DNA of 6,861 nt, from NCBI GenBank assembly GCA_007136375.1, contig SLHB01000173.1, positions 1 to 6,861 on the forward strand, given 5' to 3'. Both the position numbers and the translations under genes were made by a program. Below the pieces are notes generated by a model, which saw only the letters and a list, made by a program, of their open reading frames with translations, was not told the DNA's origin and did not search any database. The DNA is from Candidatus Hydrogenedentota bacterium (GTDB lineage: Bacteria > Hydrogenedentota > Hydrogenedentia > Hydrogenedentales > SLHB01). Of this stretch, positions 6,101 to 6,861 are shown piece after piece (positions within the stretch are counted from its first letter, which is position 1; each line of letters starts with the position of its first letter).

Positions 6101-6861
6101 CGTGCGCTCGACGCGGCCGCTCCGAAAATCCCACACCCAACTCGTCATTCGGGCCGCGTCCAGGGCGAAGTTCAGGCGTTCCTGAGAACGCCGCAGCCCT
6201 TCTTCCGCACGCCTCCGGCGCATGAACTGCTGGATCCGCACACCGATGTCAGACACGATGTCCCGAATCGCCGGATCTTCCGGCAACGGCTCGGACGCGT
6301 AGACGGCCAGAACGCCAGTGCCGTCGTCGTCCGCAAACACGGGCGCGAAACACGCTGCGTGGAGTCCCGCTTCCCGCGCTTCCGCCTTTCGCTGATACAA
6401 GAAGGACTCCTGGACGTCGTCCAGCCATATGGGCTCATAGGTGCGCCAGACATGGCCAGGCACGTCCTCCCCCCGGGCAAAGGTCCGGGCCTTCGAGGCG
6501 GACAGGAACGCGGCCAATTCCACGTCACTCCCGGATGACGGCCACATGGCGGCGAGCCGCAGGCCGGTCCGGTCCCAAAGCCAGAACTCCCCAAGACGCC
6601 AGCCGAATCCCCGCACCAAGCTTTCCAGCAATTTCGGAACGAGGTCTTCAAGGCTGTCCGCGCCGACCAGCAGCCGCGTGGCTTCGAACTGGGTCTGCAG
6701 CAGCCGCTCCCGGCGGAAACGCTCGGACACGTCCCGGTTTACGGTAATGTATCCGGAGGGCTGGCCAGACGGACCCAGCGTCACCGCCGTGGAGCTATGG
6801 ACGTATACGGACCGGCCGTCCCGGCGCCGTTGCCGCATCTCGCCTTCCCAGCGCCCCTTTG
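3122..6861 (-). CDS. Multi-PAS/GAF hybrid sensor histidine kinase with receiver domain (5' partial)
   Basis: A cytoplasmic hybrid sensor kinase; the frame stays open to the window edge. The ATG at 6838 is internal, since the codons before it read KGRWEGE, the usual lead-in to a PAS C-terminal motif. Residues below count from that ATG (1238 to the stop). Order: end of a PAS (1-41, GYITVNRDVSERF); GAF (about 46-205, GEDVPGHVW, GVLAVYAS); PAS (218-338); PAS (343-465); PAS (471-595, VYVKDGEGRFLTVNRAM); a GAF-like region (600-725); PAS (730-852); HisKA of the HPK4 type (862-930, GGVAHDFNNLL, phospho-acceptor His875); HATPase (974-1093, N-box NLAVNARDAM, DTGEGM with Asp1030, FEPFFTTK, GKGTGLGL 1054-1061); receiver (1116-1234, acidic Glu1122/Asp1123, phospho-acceptor Asp1168, Ser1196, Lys1218). 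Catalytic residues are all intact. No membrane segment or Hpt domain is visible, so phosphate must pass to a separate protein. The HisKA-HATPase-REC order recalls CckA. Ligands are unknown; PAS residues give no clear haem or flavin signature. Confidence 0.95.
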   Translation of the reverse strand, partial: KGRWEGEMRQRRRDGRSVYVHSSTAVTLGPSGQPSGYITVNRDVSERFRRERLLQTQFEATRLLVGADSLEDLVPKLLESLVRGFGWRLGEFWLWDRTGLRLAAMWPSSGSDVELAAFLSASKARTFARGEDVPGHVWRTYEPIWLDDVQESFLYQRKAEAREAGLHAACFAPVFADDDGTGVLAVYASEPLPEDPAIRDIVSDIGVRIQQFMRRRRAEEGLRRSQERLNFALDAARMTSWVWDFRSGRVERTPYFAELTGQAPGAGAEKPEQFFESVHPEDRSLVEAAIEEALETGAFDQEFRIIRADGSIRWVRDTGHVEYGDKGKPIRVGGVMQDTTERRQAEEALRQSRENYAQLVDTLDGIVWEADADTLEFLFVSQEAERLLGYSAERWINEPEFWGTLIHPSDREWVLAHCWEQTRIGEGYDTEFRMVAADGSVLWLKSLVSPVVKSGGRRRVRGVMVDITQAKEQEAALARERNLLRTVLDNLPVCVYVKDGEGRFLTVNRAMAAVLGVSGEAEAAGKMDADFTDEVLAQEFRRQDQRVLEGGEPLTDIEECVKRPADGAERWYFTSKAPLRDASGDVYAVVGISQDITERRHAEAEREDLIGALQERLKELGTLRKVQELLWEDGSQKDLLDRVVAAIPPGFRWPWHTGARLEFKGREYIAGVFDPEDWTAAARFETSDGAQGEVAVSVSREASPDVNAILPEEEDLVRTISQQLQSALSRHRAEEQLKLLATALEDSMESVMITDTELSAPGPHILYVNKGFERMTGYEAAEVLGKSPRILQGPGTAPEVGQELRGCLERGERFEGETVNYRKDGTPFVKEWTVAPVRNSQGNVTHYLAVQRDVTERRKLEEQLQQSIKLEAIGRLAGGVAHDFNNLLSVIQGYGELLLNSLEEDSPIQRDLQNIIEAANRAAALTRQLLAFSRKQVLAPKVLDLNTVIENAQKLIGRLIGEDVQLGVKLTPDLWPVKVDESQLEQILMNLAVNARDAMPNGGRLTMETANTQLDEHYANEHISVIPGSYVMLAVSDTGEGMDRETISKIFEPFFTTKELGKGTGLGLASVYGVVKQSGGNIWVYSERGKGTTFKIYLPAVQERPESTPGVSAAVEEGPRGSETVLVVEDEPAVRALEKRTLERQGYRVLEADSGAAALEIVRRHEGGIGLLVTDVVMPGMNGRQLADVMKQDNPGLRVLFVSGYTENAIVHHGVLDEGTAFLQKPFTPTALAQKVRAILDDTPA

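Overview
The window is GC-rich, densely coded bacterial DNA, most likely from a free-living or environmental Gram-negative bacterium. This rests on tandem Hsp20 genes, a Wzx/RfbX-type flippase and a very large soluble multi-PAS hybrid kinase. No gene pins down the phylum, and there is no rRNA, tRNA, CRISPR array, transposase or phage gene.

Left part (1-830, + strand): the 3' end of one small heat shock protein gene is followed by a complete second one. Between them lies an array of four 27-bp tandem units, each able to form a GGCGG/CCGCC hairpin. A strong Shine-Dalgarno precedes the second gene and a GC-rich hairpin with a T-run follows it. The pair looks like a chaperone operon that starts upstream of the window.

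Right part (833-6861, - strand, convergent with the chaperones): reading in the direction of transcription, the first gene is a giant sensor hybrid histidine kinase whose 5' end lies outside the window. It carries a partial PAS, a GAF, three PAS, a GAF-like region, a further PAS, HisKA, HATPase and a receiver. Its stop codon overlaps the GTG start of a polysaccharide flippase (14-TM type) in a GTGA junction, so the two are probably co-transcribed and translationally coupled. After about 100 bp with a weak terminator-like hairpin comes a HAD-superfamily phosphatase/phosphomutase-like gene, which ends against the chaperone operon's terminator.

The most unusual element is the exact-period hairpin array inside the hsp20 operon. 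Next are an 8-base perfect complement to the second hsp20 ribosome binding site located just after that gene, the unnamed sensor region inside the kinase, and the kinase-flippase coupling. I see no clear case for an entirely new multi-gene system; the rest is ordinary chromosomal content.
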